This document shows, piece by piece, positions 1 through 11,878 of a stretch of DNA of 64,000 nt. Origin of the DNA: Sycobia sp. Sy_11. Taxonomy: Eukaryota > Arthropoda > Insecta > Hymenoptera > Epichrysomallidae. Position numbers and translations under genes: made by a program. The notes under the pieces are model-generated. The model was not told the origin of the DNA. It worked only from the letters and a program-made list of their open reading frames with translations, and searched no databases. The DNA lies in NCBI GenBank assembly GCA_018907035.1, contig JACCIC010000049.1, forward strand, positions 1,390,001-1,454,000, in the 5' to 3' direction. The first letter of the stretch is position 1, and every line of letters starts with the position of its first letter.

Positions 1-473
1 GTATCCTGCAATTCTCGCCCGTTGATTTATTAAGGAAAAATTTTAACAAGGCTACCGCACCGCCCAAGATTCATTCGCAGTTGCGCGATCGGCACCTGCC
101 GTGGCTCTGCCGCGTTTCCCCTCGACTGAACTGCCGTTCGCTCGTACGTACGTACGTTCGTCCAGCCGACGTACGTTTCGCAAGAGATAACGCGCCCGCG
201 CGACTCTGCCCACCGTTCGTAGATCATTGTCCCGAGGCGATTCGGCCGGGTTGGCATTACTTGCCGGCCGTGCGCGAGCACGATAACGCGCGAGCCCTCG
301 CTCTCGCTCCTCGGAACATCCGTAGAAGCTCGCCTTCGGCGGGCGACGAAGCGACAAGGCTGATATTTGGCGTGATGCGCCCACGGGGCCGGTAGAGGCG
401 AATCCGCGGACTTGTGAAATAGTCCGCCCGACGAAATTCGCAGGCTTTCAGCTCTTAATGAATCCAACCAACG
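1..473. other. CpG-rich non-coding block
   Basis: GC- and CpG-dense DNA. Frames stay open on both strands simply because stops are rare in it, and none reads like a protein family. A self-complementary run of the tetramer CGTA lies at 143-157. Could be a regulatory island or the edge of a gene off the left end; nothing here decides which. Confidence 0.5.
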
Positions 474-490
474 AAAAAAAAAAAAAAAAA
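474..490. repeat. poly(A) tract, 17 bp
   Basis: Uninterrupted run of 17 A that closes the CpG-rich block and opens the AT-rich stretch. It could be a retroposed 3' tail, but no target duplication is visible. Confidence 0.9.
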
Positions 491-2374
491 TGAAGAAAGA
501 AAAACGAATATTCACATAGAGAGATTTCGCAGGGAGTCGATTACTCATCCCGATCTTCGAAGGACGGCCGGGAAGTCGGATAACGGTGACGGATTTGGTT
601 GGGATGAAGCGAAGTAAGTCTGATTAATTCGAAGATTCGTTTATTCGCGGGATGATCTATTCGAAGATGGATACATAGAAATCCTGCGCGTCAATCTTTT
701 ATTAATCGTCAGACAGATGTATTAGAACGAAATTTCATTATACTTATATTTTTCGCTTTTTTAATATTGTTGTAGTCTAGGGCATACGGATATACATCTT
801 TCATTGTCGATAGTTATTACGTGACATCGTTTCATTAGACTGAATTTCTGTGATTTTTCTTAAGTATTATCTGATTTTACTAATTAATATTAGATTCTTG
901 TTTAGAACAAAAAAGGTAAGGAAAATTTGTCATGCTCCTTTTACGAAATTTATATTATGTCCAATTTTGCAGGATATATAATGTAATATTAACAATTTGA
1001 ACGCGAAGATATAAATAAATAATGATCAAACGATTTATCAGACAATATCCAGCTTTATCTTCTCAATGATTTGTAAGTGTAAATTTCCATATTAATTTCT
1101 ATAAATGTATCTTATGCAATTTAATATATATATATACATACATATGTACATAATGATTTTTTAAATACTTATTTTGTATTTTGAATTATTTATTGGCAAC
1201 ATATTATCTTGCTCATAGCAGTAAATCATAACAACGCTATTGTCCCTTCGCCCCATAGCTATTGGTAAGTTTCATATAGTTCGATTTGTAAATGAAACTC
1301 GCTGTACCATTGAATAAAGCCGGTAAAATCGAGGAAATAGTGTTCCAATCCACCGATTATCATACGATAATAAGTTGGCGTTCTCTCTGTGACGTAGATA
1401 GATACACGCAATAGTGTAAAATAATCGTCCGCCCCTGTACGAACGCATTATTACTACAATTATATTATTACTGCAAGTATTTTACCAGCGCAGCATTGAT
1501 TAGTCACAGGATGGATGAGAAAAAACATTATATTTCGAGGAGTTCGCTCTTGTGTATGAAGTTGCCTGCGTCACTAGACCAGACAAAACCGAGGAATCGC
1601 TGAAAACTCGCGCGTTCGCTAAAAATTTTTTAATGAATCTACCATAAATACTTAGATGTACGTAATACATAGGTTCATATAATTGCGACTGATTGTTTTT
1701 TGATCCTGTACCGTAAGTTGAATAAGCTACACTCATTCGGGTATTCTAGACGAACAGTTAGAATAATTTTTGAACGGGTGTAATGCTTATTCCCATTTTA
1801 CATGTCCAGCTGAAGTAAACACTAATAGTAATATATATATATACATACATCAGGTTATATACATCAGGTTTTCTCTGCATAAGGTTATACATATTATGTA
1901 ATTTTTTGCATAAGATATAAGAACCCGAAGTTTAGAGAGAAATTTATAATGATATGTCCAGTACGAATAAGGGCTAAATAACTAATTGACAATCAATGAA
2001 TTATTTTTTAGATACATGGATTAGTAATTAGTTAAACAATATTTATGCAGTTGCGAATTATGAAAATTTTCAGAATTACAACGAAATAGCATAAAAAGAC
2101 AAGTTATTTATAAACGTTAAATTCTATTTAAATGACTATAATATAACAATAGTATTAGATTCTTGTATAACAATAATATCCATCAATTCGATTCCACACG
2201 AACGCAGCATAAGTTTAGGTAACTGGAAATCAATGAAATTCAAACCAAAGAAATCATCAAAATATTCAACGGAAAATTGATGATCACGACTCATCAAGGA
2301 CCAAGTTTTTTATCAATTATTTCGCTGATGTACGACAGAGATTACAGATCATTTAAATGTTTTCATTGGAGTGA
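491..2374. other. AT-rich non-coding DNA
   Basis: No gene or RNA recognised. Short TA runs lie near 1121-1136 and 1831-1842. A 12-bp direct repeat (atacatcaggtt) occurs at 1845-1856 and 1859-1870, a 14-bp period. The only long frame, minus strand 1500-1736, has no recognisable motif. Confidence 0.6.
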
Positions 2375-2428
2375 AGGAGAGAAAGACAGAGGGAGAGAGA
2401 GAGGGAGAGAGAGAGAGAGAGAGAGAGA
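2375..2428. repeat. (GA)n microsatellite
   Basis: Purine array with a few GG and AA interruptions at its 5' half, becoming pure GA in the last 20 bases or so. Confidence 0.95.
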
Positions 2429-2901
2429 CCAATTAAATCACTGTCTAAAACCTCTTTCCCCATCGAAACACTATTTTCTTCATTGAAATTATATAATATG
2501 TGACAATTCTGCGATGATATACGGTAGGATGTACAACATAGTATGAAGGTGGCTGGATTCGAACTTCGAAATTTCGTATTTCAATCGGGGCGTTCAGTGT
2601 AGTTTAGTTTATACAGCTTCCCCAATTTTCCAGATGTGATATATGTGTGCGCGTGTCTGTGTATGTGTCTATAATCCTCATTCGCTCGACGGCAATATCA
2701 TGGAACCCGTGGCTCGAGGAGTGGCGAGGGAGGAAGGGATAGTTGACTACTCTCGCCTCCAAGGAAGGGTGCGCGGAGATTCTGGACGCGCAAAGCAAGA
2801 ATTCTCTCGATTCGCTTGGGAGCAGAGATCTTCGAAGCCGCTTCTCTATGATCTTTATGTATTTATGTTTGTGTGTATACTCCGTGTGCTTCGAAGTTCT
2901 G
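2429..2901. other. mixed-composition non-coding DNA
   Basis: Moderately GC-rich unique sequence containing a degenerate GT-rich patch at about 2643-2670. A tRNA B-box-like string on the minus strand near 2550-2562 has no matching T-stem, so no tRNA is called. Confidence 0.5.
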
Positions 2902-2962
2902 GGTGTGTGTGTGTGTGTGTGTGTGGTGTGTGTGTGTGTGTGTGTCTGTGTGTGTGTGTGTG
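2902..2962. repeat. (GT)n microsatellite, interrupted
   Basis: GT array broken by one GG junction near 2924-2925 and one TCTG interruption near 2946, which suggests an older array than the pure ones elsewhere. Confidence 0.95.
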
Positions 2963-3758
2963 CTTTCGCCAGCGAGAGCATTCTGGGCGATCCCGGTTAA
3001 ATTGTTTGGGATGTGGGGAGAAGAGCAGAGTATGGATTTTACACACGCGGACGAAGCCGATTCCCATCAGCGATTCCATTTCGGAGGCGAAGCGATAGTC
3101 GGGCTCATTGATCGCTCCTGTTTAAAACGATAGAAAAAAAACTGACTTATCGTTAATGTGTTTTAATACCTTCGTAGTTGAAATAAACAAGGACAATGAC
3201 ACATTGCCAGGATTTTGTCAAACCCTATGTTTATTCGGCGGAATGGGGGTTGCTTGTAGCAAAGTGGGTTGTAGTCCGGCAAAGTTTGAGAATTTGACGA
3301 TCTCTTCAGCAAAATACGAACATGGTAATAGGCAGTCCGCCAATATTAGACTATATATGCCGAATTCGGATAAATATCGGATTCGGCTCATCAAGCATTG
3401 GACAAAGTATCGCAGTTTTTTTAGTCAGCTGAAAGCTCGTATTCACAATATATAAAGAACATTATCAGTCCTAAATTTAACCAGACTTGAGCAATCAATT
3501 GCGGAAAAAGAACTGTTCCAGACTTAGTCGCAAAATCGTTCAAGCGTTATTCAAATTTCTCAATTGTCCCACGATATTTTCATCGACATTCAAACGCGCG
3601 TAAGCGTTTCGCGACGACGGGCGCAAAAATATTCCCAATAACCCACACGGGCTCTCTTTACGAACCAAGACTGTTACTGTACTGCTCGCCGAATCTCCGG
3701 GGGCTTTTTCCTTCGTTAGAATATACATCTCGCTAAATTAGCTAATAACTTAGCGGCG
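2963..3758. other. unique sequence with a small hairpin
   Basis: Mostly repeat-free. A 99-codon open frame runs 3156-3455 on the plus strand, but it shows no domain, no splice context and no known similarity that I recognise. A hairpin with 7-bp arms (gccgaat 3359-3365, attcggc 3381-3387) lies inside it. The stretch could equally be a decayed element. Confidence 0.45.
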
Positions 3759-3759
3759 C

Positions 3760-3853
3760 GGGGAGGGGGAGGGAGGTCGAGCAGCAGCAGCAGCAGCAGC
3801 GCGGGACCCGAGCTGTTGTATCACCCCCTCCCCCCACCTCCCCCGCCCCAAAC
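3760..3853. repeat. G-rich run, (GCA)7 and C-rich run
   Basis: Three units in order: a plus-strand G-rich run of four G-tracts (3760-3776), a perfect GCA trinucleotide array (3781-3800), and a C-rich run with several C4-C6 tracts (3823-3853). The flanking runs are partly complementary, so the CAG array could sit in the loop of a G:C stem. Confidence 0.85.
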
Positions 3854-3947
3854 CCGCCGGGCACGAGCCGTTTGTCACGAGCCGAGACTATTTAGCTTTC
3901 TCCGATCCCTAATTAATTCCCGCGGCTCTCTTTTCTCCTCCCACTCC

Positions 3948-3950
<3 letters not shown>

Positions 3951-3983
<33 letters not shown>
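3951..3983. repeat. (CT)16 microsatellite
   Basis: Pure CT array, preceded from about 3912 by a pyrimidine-rich lead-in and followed by a degenerate CT tail to 4020. Confidence 0.95.
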
Positions 3984-3986
<3 letters not shown>

Positions 3987-4077
3987 CTCTCTACAAGAGC
4001 TCTTTCTCTTTGTTCTTTATTACACCCGCGACAAATCTTACACGCGGCCAAAGCTTTCGCGGTTCCGCGTGCGAATG

Positions 4078-4079
<2 letters not shown>

Positions 4080-4123
<44 letters not shown>
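4080..4123. repeat. (TA)n microsatellite
   Basis: Pure, about 22 units. It is self-complementary and so able to extrude as a cruciform. Bases 4124-4270 after it are AT-rich with a degenerate GT patch at 4148-4207. Confidence 0.97.
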
Positions 4124-4127
<4 letters not shown>

Positions 4128-4270
4128 ATTAGAATGTTATACGTTCGTGTGTATGAGCACGCGCGTCTGTGTAAATGTGCTTGCACGTGTGTATGCGCGC
4201 GTGTGTATAAATAGTTTTTTGCAATTATTATCGCTCGAGTGCAGAAAATTAATATAGGAAGCTAGGTATA

Positions 4271-4299
4271 TGTGTGTGTGTGTGTGTGTGTGCGCGCGC
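4271..4299. repeat. (TG)11 running into GCGCGC
   Basis: Alternating purine-pyrimidine tract, TG then CG units: a Z-DNA-prone sequence. Unique, moderately GC-rich DNA follows to 4452. Confidence 0.9.
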
Positions 4300-4450
4300 T
4301 CTGTTATCATAATCATAAACTTCGCTGTCTTTCCCATCGCAAAAAGCTTTTCCACATCCTTCAAAGCCATATAGCCGCGGGGACCTGTCCGGCTTTCTCT
4401 CCGCATCGGCCATATATATTGCTTGCCTATACATACATCCATACTACGTA

Positions 4451-4452
<2 letters not shown>

Positions 4453-4496
<44 letters not shown>
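4453..4496. repeat. (TA)22 microsatellite
   Basis: Pure array; first of a close pair with the array at 4665. The 168-bp spacer is GC-rich and unique. Confidence 0.97.
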
Positions 4497-4498
<2 letters not shown>

Positions 4499-4662
4499 AG
4501 GTTATCCGTGTAAGCTCGGCGCACATCGCCGATGGAACTTCCCCCTAACGTGCCTTTATAAACCTGAACATCGCGCTTGCTCGAACGAGGCCAATAGCGC
4601 GCCTCCTCGGCCGGTTACTCGCGGCCTACTTGAGGCTATATCCTCCCCCGTCCCTATATACA

Positions 4663-4664
<2 letters not shown>

Positions 4665-4709
<45 letters not shown>
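4665..4709. repeat. (AT)22 microsatellite
   Basis: Pure array ending in a TGTA step. Bases 4710-4906 after it are mixed unique sequence with a C-rich patch at 4807-4820. Confidence 0.97.
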
Positions 4710-4711
<2 letters not shown>

Positions 4712-4904
4712 GATATGTAATACACGAACTCTCGACCGCCACGATGCGCGGCTACGCTGTATAGGAGACACAACTCGCGGAATTTCCGTGTATAGCGCGT
4801 CGATTGCCCCCTCCCCCCACCAACCGGATCGGATATCTAGGATTTTAGGTTAATATTTGTGATAGGTGTATACGTGGGAGTTTATACATCCAGGAGATAG
4901 AGCT

Positions 4905-4906
<2 letters not shown>

Positions 4907-4956
<50 letters not shown>
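4907..4956. repeat. (GA)25 microsatellite
   Basis: Pure GA array followed by a degenerate purine tail to about 4975. Confidence 0.97.
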
Positions 4957-4961
<5 letters not shown>

Positions 4962-7009
4962 CAGAGAAAGGAAGATGATTAGCTAGCGCAGGTCGCGATG
5001 AAAACGGCTGATGGCACAGCTATAATTGATGATCGTGTTTGCGTTACAAAAGCTACGAGACTGGCCAACATTATAGTACGATTTGCATCAATTAAGCCGT
5101 GTGTAACGGTTTTCGATAATTTCCAAGTAATTTCAGCACTTTCGTAAATGCATAATCATCCTTTACTTTTGCACGCGATCGTATCCCAACTTTTGTCGAA
5201 AAAGTTACATATTCGTACGAATTAACAATAGTTTACTATTGATAAGTGAGAATTTATGATCGATAGAATTAATCATTGCAATGAAATTAAAACTCAAATA
5301 GCTAATTTAGAGGTAATTTTTATTTATTTTTATTAATAGATAATTTCTATTTATTTTTCCCCCAATAATATATTGTTGGAGGAAAAAGGTCTATGCAACT
5401 AAATGAATAAATTAGATTGAACCTTGAAGAGGACTATTTCCTATTGATTTTAAAATTGATCGTATCGTATTGAAACTGAAAAAGAATTTTGCGTTATCAA
5501 AAATGAACGAGGTTGATTAATATTATCAAGCATTTATCGCATTGGGCGCATTATGATATCAGCTCGAGTGTTTCCTTGGATATTATTAACACAAAATCGG
5601 CACTATTCTATTTTTTCTGTACATCAATAACTGTTTGTAGTCGAACTCCCTTAAAAAAAAAGAGTGTGAGAGATTTGTACGTAAGATTCTTGCCTGAACA
5701 ATTATCTCAAATCATAAAACCAGATAAGATTTACATTGTGATCGCAAAATTCTCGGTATTTTATTTAAAGGGAGTAATGAAACGAATATTTCAATTTTAT
5801 ATAATGAAATACCATTCAAAAAAATTTTTTATACGACCGTTCGCCTAACCCCGTTCAGAGGTTAAAGTGTTTAAAACTTTATTTTAATAAAAAAAAAGAA
5901 CATTTTATACGCCTCATTAGTGATGTTCGAGCCGTATAGAATACATTTTTTCCCATAAAGAAAGAAAGAACGATCTTCTTGTCTTAATTTGGCTTTTTAT
6001 CGGAGGATGCTTCCTATCCTTGTTGCTTAAAGACAACTTGTAAATAGGAAATATTTACGAACGATGGTATATTAAAATTTATCTTATACTTATTGGTTTT
6101 TTCCATCCGCGTTATCGGATAAGCTTCTGAGACAAAAAAATTCTTCTAAGTATCGGTTTATTCAGAAGTTTATTAATGTAATATAGTAATACATCGCATA
6201 ATAATCAACTTACTTAATATGGATTTGAAATACATAGAATATTTAAAAATTTTTTTTAATAGATAAATATTAAATCATTTTTGGCTTTTACAATTATACA
6301 TTGTGGACGCAAATTAATCGCCATACTCTAAAGAATATTGAATATCAATTGAATATATTATAAGAAGACCAATTTTTTATTAAATATAAATCTCTTAATT
6401 AAAGTAAAACTATACATTAACTGATTTTTCTCAAGTGTGTAAGTTATAAATGAACAATAAATTCGGTTCGACAAGATCAAATGTCCTAGGTGAGTTTTGA
6501 TATAATAAAGATAATGTATATATTAATCGATATATAGAAATTTATTATCTATAATGTCACCAATAACAATCTTAAAAGAATTCCCAATTTTAGATCTAAG
6601 AACGTATTATAATATCAAATTAGAGAATCAAATTAACGAAAAAGATCCTTACATTGCTAAAAATTCATATTGCCGGAGTCTTTCGGTTTATAATATGGCA
6701 ATTCATAGAATTTCTATGGATACTGTTTACCGTCCACGAGATCTAATTTTTGATGCCGAAAATAAAAAATAAAGTAACAACAACAACAACAATAAAGTCG
6801 AGCTCGATTTAGGAGAAACGGCCAATATTTTATTTCTAGATCTGAACGAATATATTATTGCGAAAAAGCTTCCAACGATAAAAGATTAATACAGTTCTAA
6901 GTTGTATTTCTCTCTTTCTCTTTTTCTCTCACATCGGGCTCTAAACTCGTTTTCCATCACGTGCTCTCGCGGGCCCATAAAATTTTACCCCATCAACGCG
7001 GAGCTACAG

Positions 7010-7013
<4 letters not shown>
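4957..7013. other. AT-rich non-coding DNA
   Basis: About 2 kb with no supported gene. The small frames at 5513-5848 and 6554-6772 (both plus) are typical of AT-rich chance openings and show no motif. A (CAA)5 array lies at 6776-6792, and a pyrimidine-rich patch at 6907-6930. Confidence 0.6.

Positions 7014-7043
<30 letters not shown>
7014..7043. repeat. (AT)15 microsatellite
   Basis: Pure array at the edge of a GC-richer stretch (7044-7110) that carries no recognisable coding sequence. Confidence 0.95.
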
Positions 7044-7141
7044 CTGAGCCCTGTGATGCCCCGTGCATCTCGCCGCAAAATTTATCGCCCCATCCTCAAT
7101 AATTGCCTGCAGCGCATCGACAAGAGAAAGAGAGGAGAAAG

Positions 7142-7154
<13 letters not shown>

Positions 7155-7212
<58 letters not shown>

Positions 7213-7239
7213 GACGACAGCAGCAGCAGCAGCAGCAGC
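7155..7239. repeat. (GA)26 plus (CAG)7 compound repeat
   Basis: Pure GA to 7206, then a short AAAGACGACGA bridge and a perfect CAG array at 7218-7239. The (CT)n plus (CTG)n complement explains the long S/L- and V/L-rich minus-strand frames here, which are not genes. Confidence 0.95.
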
Positions 7240-7445
7240 CACGTTTGCGCTCCTCCAAAAATCGATCGTGGCAACGGGCCGTCTAAAGCGCACGCTCGCA
7301 CGCACACATTGACGCACAGTCTTTCTCGACTATATATATATATTTTTTTTTTGGAAAAACTTTGCGAGGAAATGTGGAGCGTCACCCCTTCACCTCCCTT
7401 GCGTTTATACATCGACGCTTTCTAATTCCACGCGCAAGAACCCAA

Positions 7446-7446
<1 letters not shown>

Positions 7447-7508
<62 letters not shown>

Positions 7509-7522
7509 GAGAGAGAGAGAGG
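7447..7522. repeat. (TA)n-(GA)n compound microsatellite
   Basis: TA units to about 7508, with one TGTA step, passing directly into GA units. Bases 7240-7446 before it are unique sequence with a T9 tract near 7344. Confidence 0.95.
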
Positions 7523-7846
7523 GTGATTATATTCCTATGGGATAAAATCGCTCAGGACAATCTTCTCTCTTTCTCTCCCTCTCTTTCTCTTACAAGAGCT
7601 CTTTTTGCGCGCTTATCGCGTCGCAGGTATCTCCCTGCATAGAAAAGGAATATACGTAAAGAGACGCTCTCCCTCTCTCTCTTTCTCTTCCAGCTAATGG
7701 ATTTAAGTCGTTCGATCGCGACGTCGACGGACGCGCCGGAGGGGCGAGGGGAGGAGTAAGGGAATGGGAACGAGAGATGTTTTCCTGCGCGGGACCCGCT
7801 ATCGCGCGGACTCCTGCGCGCTCACGCCGTGCCTCATAGTGAAAGT

Positions 7847-7848
<2 letters not shown>
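7523..7848. other. pyrimidine tracts and GC-rich block
   Basis: Contains two degenerate CT-rich patches (7560-7590, 7666-7690) and a GC-rich run from 7700 to 7845 with many CpG. No gene is supported. Confidence 0.5.

Positions 7849-7890
<42 letters not shown>
7849..7890. repeat. (TA)21 microsatellite
   Basis: Pure array embedded in GC-rich DNA; a shorter (AT)9 lies at 8068-8085, 177 bp on. Confidence 0.97.
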
Positions 7891-7891
<1 letters not shown>

Positions 7892-8115
7892 TTGCGCACG
7901 GGACAGGGAAATGAGGCGAGTCGATGGCCGATCGCGTTTAATTTTTTTTCCTCGCTCCCTCTCACTCTCTCTCTCTCTGTCTTGGAGAACGGATTTTACA
8001 GCGTCCGATCGATGCGCGCTTTCTGTTTTGCCCCCGCCCCCTCTCCACCGACCCCTTCATGCTCGAGTATATATATATATATATACTTTCAAGATCGAAA
8101 TTTATGGTGAGGAAG
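7891..8115. other. GC-rich spacer with CT patch
   Basis: GC-rich sequence containing a short CT array (7960-7980), a C-rich patch (8030-8058) and (AT)9. No coding signal. Confidence 0.5.
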
Positions 8116-8204
8116 TGAGTGAGAGAGAGAGAGAGAGAGAGAGGGGGAGGGAGGGAGAGAGAGGGGGAGGGAGAGAGAGAGAGAGGGAGAAAGAGAGAGA
8201 GTGG
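8116..8204. repeat. degenerate (GA)n purine tract
   Basis: GA array with repeated GGGG and AAA interruptions over about 90 bp: a long homopurine strand capable of triplex formation. Confidence 0.93.
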
Positions 8205-8465
8205 CTCGCGGGTTAAAATGCAAGCGACATGAAAGGCCGGTGCATTAGATTCTCGGATTTCCGATGATACGTTCCCGCATTTATGCCATTTCCACGGCTC
8301 TCTTTCCATAAAGCGCGGACGCCGAATAACGACGCGGCGAGGTCGAGAGTCGCGCTCTCGCATCGTCGGGGCTCTCGTTAACTCTGTCCAAGATAGCAAC
8401 GAGTGGTATAATTATGCCCGAGCGCTTTAGATGATACGGCGAAGGCCGCGGTGAAATTACACTAT
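8205..8465. other. GC-rich repeat-free island
   Basis: Unique, CpG-rich sequence with TTTATG/CATAAA words at 8280-8285 and 8308-8313, of the kind bound by Caudal/Abd-B-type homeodomains. Regulatory function is a guess. Confidence 0.35.
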
Positions 8466-9251
8466 ATATATATACATTTCCAGTAGTTATTTTCTATATA
8501 TGTATATCGAATAGTACAGTGTGTTTGTTAAATTTTCTCCTATTAATTATTCCCTTGTCCCCAATGCATTTCAATAGATTAGTAAATAACAATCGATTAG
8601 GTCATAATGGATAATTCGTAAATCAATCATTATGTATACGAATATGAATAAAAATTAATTACATTTGATAAGCCATAAATACATTTGGTAACGAATAGAT
8701 ATATCGTCAGATCAAGAATCATATATAATTGAATTAAATAATTTTCGATCCAGCTTTTATTAACGAATCAAAGATACATGGAAATCTAAAGATAATAAAG
8801 TTCAATTTTATTTAACGTATAAATATATCGAAGGAAAACGATAATCGATAAAGAATATCGTTTATAAAGAATAAAATCTAAAGCTGTACCGAAAAAACCG
8901 AATACAATCGCAGTTTTTATCGCGCTCTAGATCGACTAACCGTAACAGAGGTTTTGCCTCGGTTTCTTGTAATGAGGGCTATAAAGTTAGATTGTTATAA
9001 TAAGGATCGCATCTTAGGTCATTACGAAGTCCTTAAATTATTCATCCCCAAAGTATATGGAAACTTCGTAGAGGAAGGAAGTTTTAGTCCCAAGTTTACT
9101 CAATGATAAACGGCAAACTTTGGCTATTCCGTACGCATGATGCTCTGGCGGCGTTGTGTCGCTAAATAAGACGAACAGCTAGACGTGCGCGGCTTATACG
9201 CGCATTACACGTTTTCAAAGAATTGTTCATAGTAAATTTATCAATATACAC
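8466..9251. other. AT-rich non-coding DNA
   Basis: Nothing recognisable as a gene. A slightly GC-richer patch lies at 8920-9190. Confidence 0.6.
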
Positions 9252-9253
9252 AC

Positions 9254-9340
<87 letters not shown>
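9252..9340. repeat. (CA)n-(TA)n compound microsatellite
   Basis: Short TA run, then (CA)12 at about 9264-9288, then (TA)24 to 9336. The CA-to-TA junction is clean. Confidence 0.96.
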
Positions 9341-9342
<2 letters not shown>

Positions 9343-9791
9343 TATAAATATTCCAAATGACTTTCTAAAGATGGAACAGAGACAGGAATTTAAAAATATT
9401 CATACATTGAGTAGTATCAATGCTTTTATCGATATTATTTATGTATATGTGCACGAATAAAGAGTTCAACGAATTTGCAGACAAATTATGAACAAACTTG
9501 GTTTTTGCACAGCAAATTCCATAATACTAGGAAAAATTTTCTTTCAAAATTTTAATTGCGTTCTATTTTATGCACTATCTAGTCTATATAGTATGGAAAC
9601 AGGTTTGAGCGCATTACATTATAGCTTTTAATAAAATAAATCAATTATTTTCTCGGGAAAACTGGTTTCGATAGCATAGAAGTAAATATATATATATATA
9701 CACGCACGCGAACATATATCGATCCAGTTCATAGTCAAAATGAAATTATTCGAAAACGTATATATTTTACAGATCCTCGGTCTCAGCTTTC

Positions 9792-9799
<8 letters not shown>
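9341..9799. other. AT-rich non-coding DNA
   Basis: Short (AT)8 at about 9686-9700 followed by a CACGCACGCG step. No other structure noted. Confidence 0.6.

Positions 9800-9834
<35 letters not shown>
9800..9834. repeat. (CA)16 microsatellite ending CGCGC
   Basis: Pure CA array with a terminal CGCGC step. Confidence 0.95.
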
Positions 9835-9835
<1 letters not shown>

Positions 9836-10010
9836 GCACTTGCCGGGCTATTTTGGATAATGTAGGAAATATTAAATTTTCTCCCTTCGTTACTTGAAAT
9901 CTATATTTAACTTAAGCATCAAATACCGCATTTATCTTGAGAATAAAAAGACAAACCTATAAACCTTTAATCGCTCCCACGTGCTGCTTTAAAGGCTCTA
10001 TCTATCCCTC

Positions 10011-10013
<3 letters not shown>

Positions 10014-10065
<52 letters not shown>
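10014..10065. repeat. (CT)26 microsatellite
   Basis: Pure CT array with a short degenerate lead-in from 9999. Bases 9835-10013 before it are unique AT-rich sequence. Confidence 0.97.
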
Positions 10066-10067
<2 letters not shown>

Positions 10068-11806
10068 CGATCGTCTATAAAACATATTTATTTCGCTATG
10101 TAACTGCGATCGAGAAACGCATAAGCGTATAAATTATCGTCCAACTCAAAAATAAACGGATATCTCTCCTAAGCCGCCTTGGAGTCCATATACGGAGTCC
10201 CGCGCCTTCGCGACTTTTCACCACGACGAGGGAGAAAGCCCCAAGTTGGTTCTGTAAGCGGTTCAGGCCCGTGTATATATATATATATAACAATATAAAG
10301 CGCGCAATTAGATATATACGTACATAGATACGTATACGTAGAAGAAACCGCGGTGTAGGAGTAGGACGAAGATCCAGGCGGTCGACAATGCCGTTCTCGC
10401 TTTAACGGGGCGCCATCTCATTACTGTTGCAATTATGTGCTCTCGATCTGTCTCACCCCCCTCCCCCCCACTTCCCCACAGTGCCCATAGTTTCTTTAGA
10501 CAGTGCTGAGATATCGGCGGTAGTTTTGCTAACGTTGAACCGTTGCGACTGTGGAGTGGCCTAGCGAGAAAAAATTTGCGCGATGTAACGGCTCATTTCA
10601 AACATTTCCATTGAACGTGTATCGATCGCTAAACCTGTAAAATTTAGTAAAATTGACTTTTCATCGGGGCAGCGTTGAGCTTCGGTTCAGTCAGAAGGTC
10701 CAATCGGTACTTATTGGACAAATTTTAGCAAATATTTACTTTAAAATTTCAGCTTTTCGAATTGCTTTTATAAACACGAACGCTAAAATATCAAAGAGAG
10801 ACTGCGCTGCTAAGAACGACAAAGCAGTCTTCGCGCAAAGAAATCTCGCGCGATTTAACTTTCCAAACAAATTTTTAAAGGCTCGCCGGCGTTTGTATTT
10901 GGCGAAGCGGCTCGGAAGAATTCCGGCAGCGCCCGCGCGCACGGTGCGGCGATGCTTCCCGTTGTGTGCAAAATCTGTTCGACGCCCGACGAACGCGAGC
11001 AGCTCGATTTGAATTTCTGCGATAACGTCGATCCGATTCGAATTTTTAAGGAAGAAAATTCCAACGAAGACACCGAGGGACTGCGATGTTAATTGCGAAT
11101 TTTTGCAGCAGCATACGGCATTTGAATGTGTGTGACGTTAGCATGAGGTGTGGTCAAGGTTAATTGACATATTGAAAAATTTTGGGGCTGCGAGTTGAGG
11201 GACTAATGAATCATTAAAAGATTTTATTGGTATATATCGGATAGCGCCGTTAACATGTACCTCTTTTAAAGTACTTTTTAAACTTATTATTTATTTGGTC
11301 TCCTCCGATTTTTTTCTTTTATTTCTGACACAGATCGGTAAGATATAAGATACACCTGCCTACCCCCTCTCATCATAGTCCAAATAGTTCCACTCGACCG
11401 AATCACACAGGAACGCGTCAGGTCAGAACGAGGGTAATTAAACGCTCGCCCGTCGGATTCCCGTGTGAGCATCCATAAAATGCTGCATCCTTTATTTATG
11501 CTCTCGTCTGTTTGAAAACGAAAAAGTAGACCGTTTTAGGACGAAACACTTCGACAAGGCGGTTCCGCGACGTTATTGAAGCAAATGGAAAGAAAGGAGC
11601 GAAGGAAAAAATTGTAAAACCTCTCGTAAAATATTTTGCCGTAGGAACCGTCTAGGGTTTTATTATAGCGCGTAAATGAGGCGGACTCGTAAACGAAGTA
11701 AATAATTGTACCACGGGTATTTATGTGCGTACCGTAGCGCGTACTTTATATACCCCTCCCCCCCATGGAAAACGATTAAAACCGCGGAATAATAAGCTCG
11801 ATTGCC

Positions 11807-11808
<2 letters not shown>
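10066..11808. other. mixed unique non-coding DNA
   Basis: Includes (TA)8 at 10273-10288, a C-rich tract at 10456-10476 (C6, C7 and C4 runs), and repeat-free, fairly balanced sequence from 10500 to 11730. Open frames at 10653-11012 (plus) and 10736-10942 (minus) overlap each other and show no family signature. Paired words CATAAA (11474) and TTTATTTATG (11492) sit together near 11480-11500. Confidence 0.5.
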
Positions 11809-11877
<69 letters not shown>

Positions 11878-11878
11878 C
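11809..11878. repeat. (GA)n microsatellite, about 35 units
   Basis: Nearly pure, with one GGG interruption near 11866: one of the longest GA arrays in the window. Confidence 0.97.

Noticed and set aside
2545..2565. tRNA B-box-like GTTCGAATC on the minus strand
   Set aside because: The T-stem does not pair and there is no A box or acceptor stem at the right spacing.
3156..3455. 99-codon frame of ordinary composition
   Set aside because: No recognisable family; isolated; reads as a chance opening in unique DNA.
4840..4860. TTAGG-like telomeric word
   Set aside because: Single occurrence within ATTTTAGGTTAAT; no tandem array anywhere in the window.
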